Of a stretch of 64,000 nt of DNA, positions 62,836 to 64,000 are shown piece by piece. Each line of letters opens with the position of its first letter. Position 1 is the stretch's first letter. This DNA is from Hydrogenophaga intermedia (lineage in GTDB: Bacteria; Pseudomonadota; Gammaproteobacteria; Burkholderiales; Burkholderiaceae_C), in the NCBI RefSeq assembly GCF_023715105.1, contig NZ_JAMBNO010000012.1, positions 62,001 through 126,000 on the forward strand. The letters run 5' to 3'. Position numbers and translations under genes: made by a program. The notes beneath the pieces are model-generated. The model saw nothing but the letters and a program-made list of their open reading frames with translations, was not told the DNA's origin and searched no databases.

Positions 62836-62849
62836 GTCGTCGGCCCAAA

Positions 62850-62879
62850 CAACAAGAGCCGCTGCTGCGGCCCTTGTTG
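62850..62879. terminator. Hairpin between convergent ridA-like gene and parC
   Basis: A 7-bp stem (62850-62856 with 62873-62879) continues, after one mismatch, into an inner stem of 4-5 bp with a TGCT loop. There is no long T run on either side. Its position between two convergent stop codons supports a terminator of either direction. Confidence 0.5.
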
Positions 62880-62896
62880 CGTCGGTCAGCCAGCGC

Positions 62897-64000
62897 TCAT
62901 TCCACCCGCGTCACGCGGTTCGGCTTGAAGCCCAGGTCGGCCGCCTTGCCCTTGCGGCCGCGCGCGGCGCGAGCGTTGTTCAGGCTGCGGATCTCCAGCG
63001 TCTCGTCGCGCTCCTTGCCGCCGCGGCCGATGCCTTCGATCTTCACGCTGCGGGTGTAGGCAGCCGCGCCGGCCAGCGTGTCCTTGGGTTCGAGGTCGAT
63101 CAGCATCAGGCCGCGACCGCCCTTGTCCATCTGCTTGAGCTCGGTGATCTCAAAGGTGAGGATGCGCCCGCCCGCCGACGCGCAGCACACGTGCGTGGCT
63201 GGCAGCAGCGGCTGTGCGCCCGACGTGAAGGCCGCGTGCGACGGCGCGCAAGGCAGCTCGCCCTCGCCCAGGCTGATGAAGGTCTTGCCGCCCTTCTGGC
63301 GCGAGATCATCGATTCGACCGTGGCGATGAAGCCGTAGCCGCCGCTGCTGCTCAAGAGCAGCGCCGCGTTGGCTGGGCCGGCGAAGTAGTGCAGCGGCTG
63401 CGTGCCGCTTTCCAGGTCGATCAGGGTGGTAACAGGCTGGCCGTCGCCGCGCGCGCCGGGCAGGCTGGCCACCGGCACCGAGTACACGCGCCCGTTGCTG
63501 CCGATCACGATCAGGGTGTCCACCGTGCGGCATTCGAAGGTGCCGTACAGGCCGTCGCCGGCCTTGAACGCGAAGGCTGAGGCCTCGTGGCCATGGCCGC
63601 TGCGCGCACGCACCCAGCCCTTGCTCGACACCACCACCGTCACCGGTTCGTCCACCACCTTGATCTCGGCCACCGCCTTCTTCTCGGCCTGGATCAGCGT
63701 GCGGCGCTCGTCCGCAAACACCTTGGCGTCGGCCTCGATCTCTTTCACCATCAGGCGCTTCAGGCTCGCGGGGTTGGCCAGGATGTCTTCGAGCTTGGCC
63801 TGCTCATCGCGAAGCTCCTTGAGCTCCTGCTCGATCTTGATCGCCTCCAGCTTGGCCAACTGGCGCAGACGGATCTCCAGGATGTCCTCGGCCTGGCGGT
63901 CGCTCAGGCGGAAGCGCTCGATCAGCGCCGCCTTGGGCTCATCGCTGTGGCGGATGATGCGGATCACCTCGTCGATGTTGAGCAGCACGAGCTGCCGGCC
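62897..64000 (-). CDS. parC: DNA topoisomerase IV subunit A, C-terminal part (partial)
   Basis: The last 368 codons of parC, including stop, open at the right edge of the window. The visible part starts in GRQLVLLNIDEVIRIIR, continues through the coiled-coil exit (FRLSDRQAEDILEIRLRQLAKLEAIKIEQEL) and then a beta-pinwheel DNA-wrapping domain of repeated blades. The full GyrA-box (QRRGGKG) is absent, which favours ParC over GyrA. The catalytic tyrosine lies outside. It probably acts to decatenate replicated chromosomes. Confidence 0.92.
   Translation of the reverse strand, partial: GRQLVLLNIDEVIRIIRHSDEPKAALIERFRLSDRQAEDILEIRLRQLAKLEAIKIEQELKELRDEQAKLEDILANPASLKRLMVKEIEADAKVFADERRTLIQAEKKAVAEIKVVDEPVTVVVSSKGWVRARSGHGHEASAFAFKAGDGLYGTFECRTVDTLIVIGSNGRVYSVPVASLPGARGDGQPVTTLIDLESGTQPLHYFAGPANAALLLSSSGGYGFIATVESMISRQKGGKTFISLGEGELPCAPSHAAFTSGAQPLLPATHVCCASAGGRILTFEITELKQMDKGGRGLMLIDLEPKDTLAGAAAYTRSVKIEGIGRGGKERDETLEIRSLNNARAARGRKGKAADLGFKPNRVTRVE

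Overview
The window is a GC-rich, densely coded chromosomal segment that looks like a member of the Burkholderiales, most likely family Comamonadaceae (Hydrogenophaga, Acidovorax or Rhodoferax type). This rests on overall codon bias, the mixture of TRAP and Bug-type solute receptors, a DUF4148 protein, a PEP-CTERM protein and parC/comEC homologues of betaproteobacterial character. The genus cannot be fixed from sequence alone. I see no rRNA, tRNA, CRISPR array, insertion sequence or phage gene. Gaps are short; the only gene-free stretch over 300 bases is 33624-33958, which holds an etfBA promoter and palindromic operator candidates.

Layout. 1-1143: a PEP-CTERM surface protein behind a sigma-54-like promoter. 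1144-9206: purine catabolism (PuuD urate hydroxylase, XdhC, UraH, a GntR-family regulator, PuuE allantoinase, a fused UraD-allantoate amidohydrolase and a second M20 hydrolase), covering every step from urate to allantoate breakdown. A TonB-like lipoprotein lies inside this cluster. 9300-12692: malic enzyme MaeB and a DUF1566-like lipoprotein. 12722-19575: galactarate/glucarate catabolism (GarD, LacI regulator, Bug receptor, GudD, GarL, GarR) with three copies of one 14-bp LacI-type operator. 19616-21829: an orphan OmpR-type response regulator, a DUF4148 protein, and a lipoprotein preceded by two FNR-like boxes. 21931-26529: a gluconate-type module (TRAP DctP-DctM-DctQ, GntK and a divergent LacI regulator sharing two operators). 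26637-28973: a class A penicillin-binding protein. 29061-33623: acyl-CoA oxidation genes (nitronate monooxygenase, acyl-CoA dehydrogenase, EtfA, EtfB). 33959-36849: a second TRAP transporter with a strong terminator between receptor and permease genes. 36836-44266: MscS channel, histone-deacetylase-family hydrolase, MoxR/DUF58/TgpA-type operon and MltB.

44358-62336 is the most unusual part. Two large proteins of no obvious housekeeping family (44358-47156 and 50678-52723) are each followed at once by a small gene of type III secretion chaperone (CesT/Tir) character. I read these as two effector-chaperone pairs. The second putative effector carries motifs of an atypical kinase: an ATP-lysine segment, a hinge-like MDYVDG, a DGHAGN catalytic loop and a FDND metal site. 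The pairs lie beside comEC and among two sets of the circularly permuted ATP-grasp / alpha-E / transglutaminase system, one with ATP-grasp and alpha-E as separate genes and one with them fused. The window closes with a RidA-family protein and the 3' part of parC, which runs off the right edge.

The main limits are that no database search was possible. Type III chaperone and kinase assignments rest on motif reading and gene order, and operators and promoters are matched by eye.
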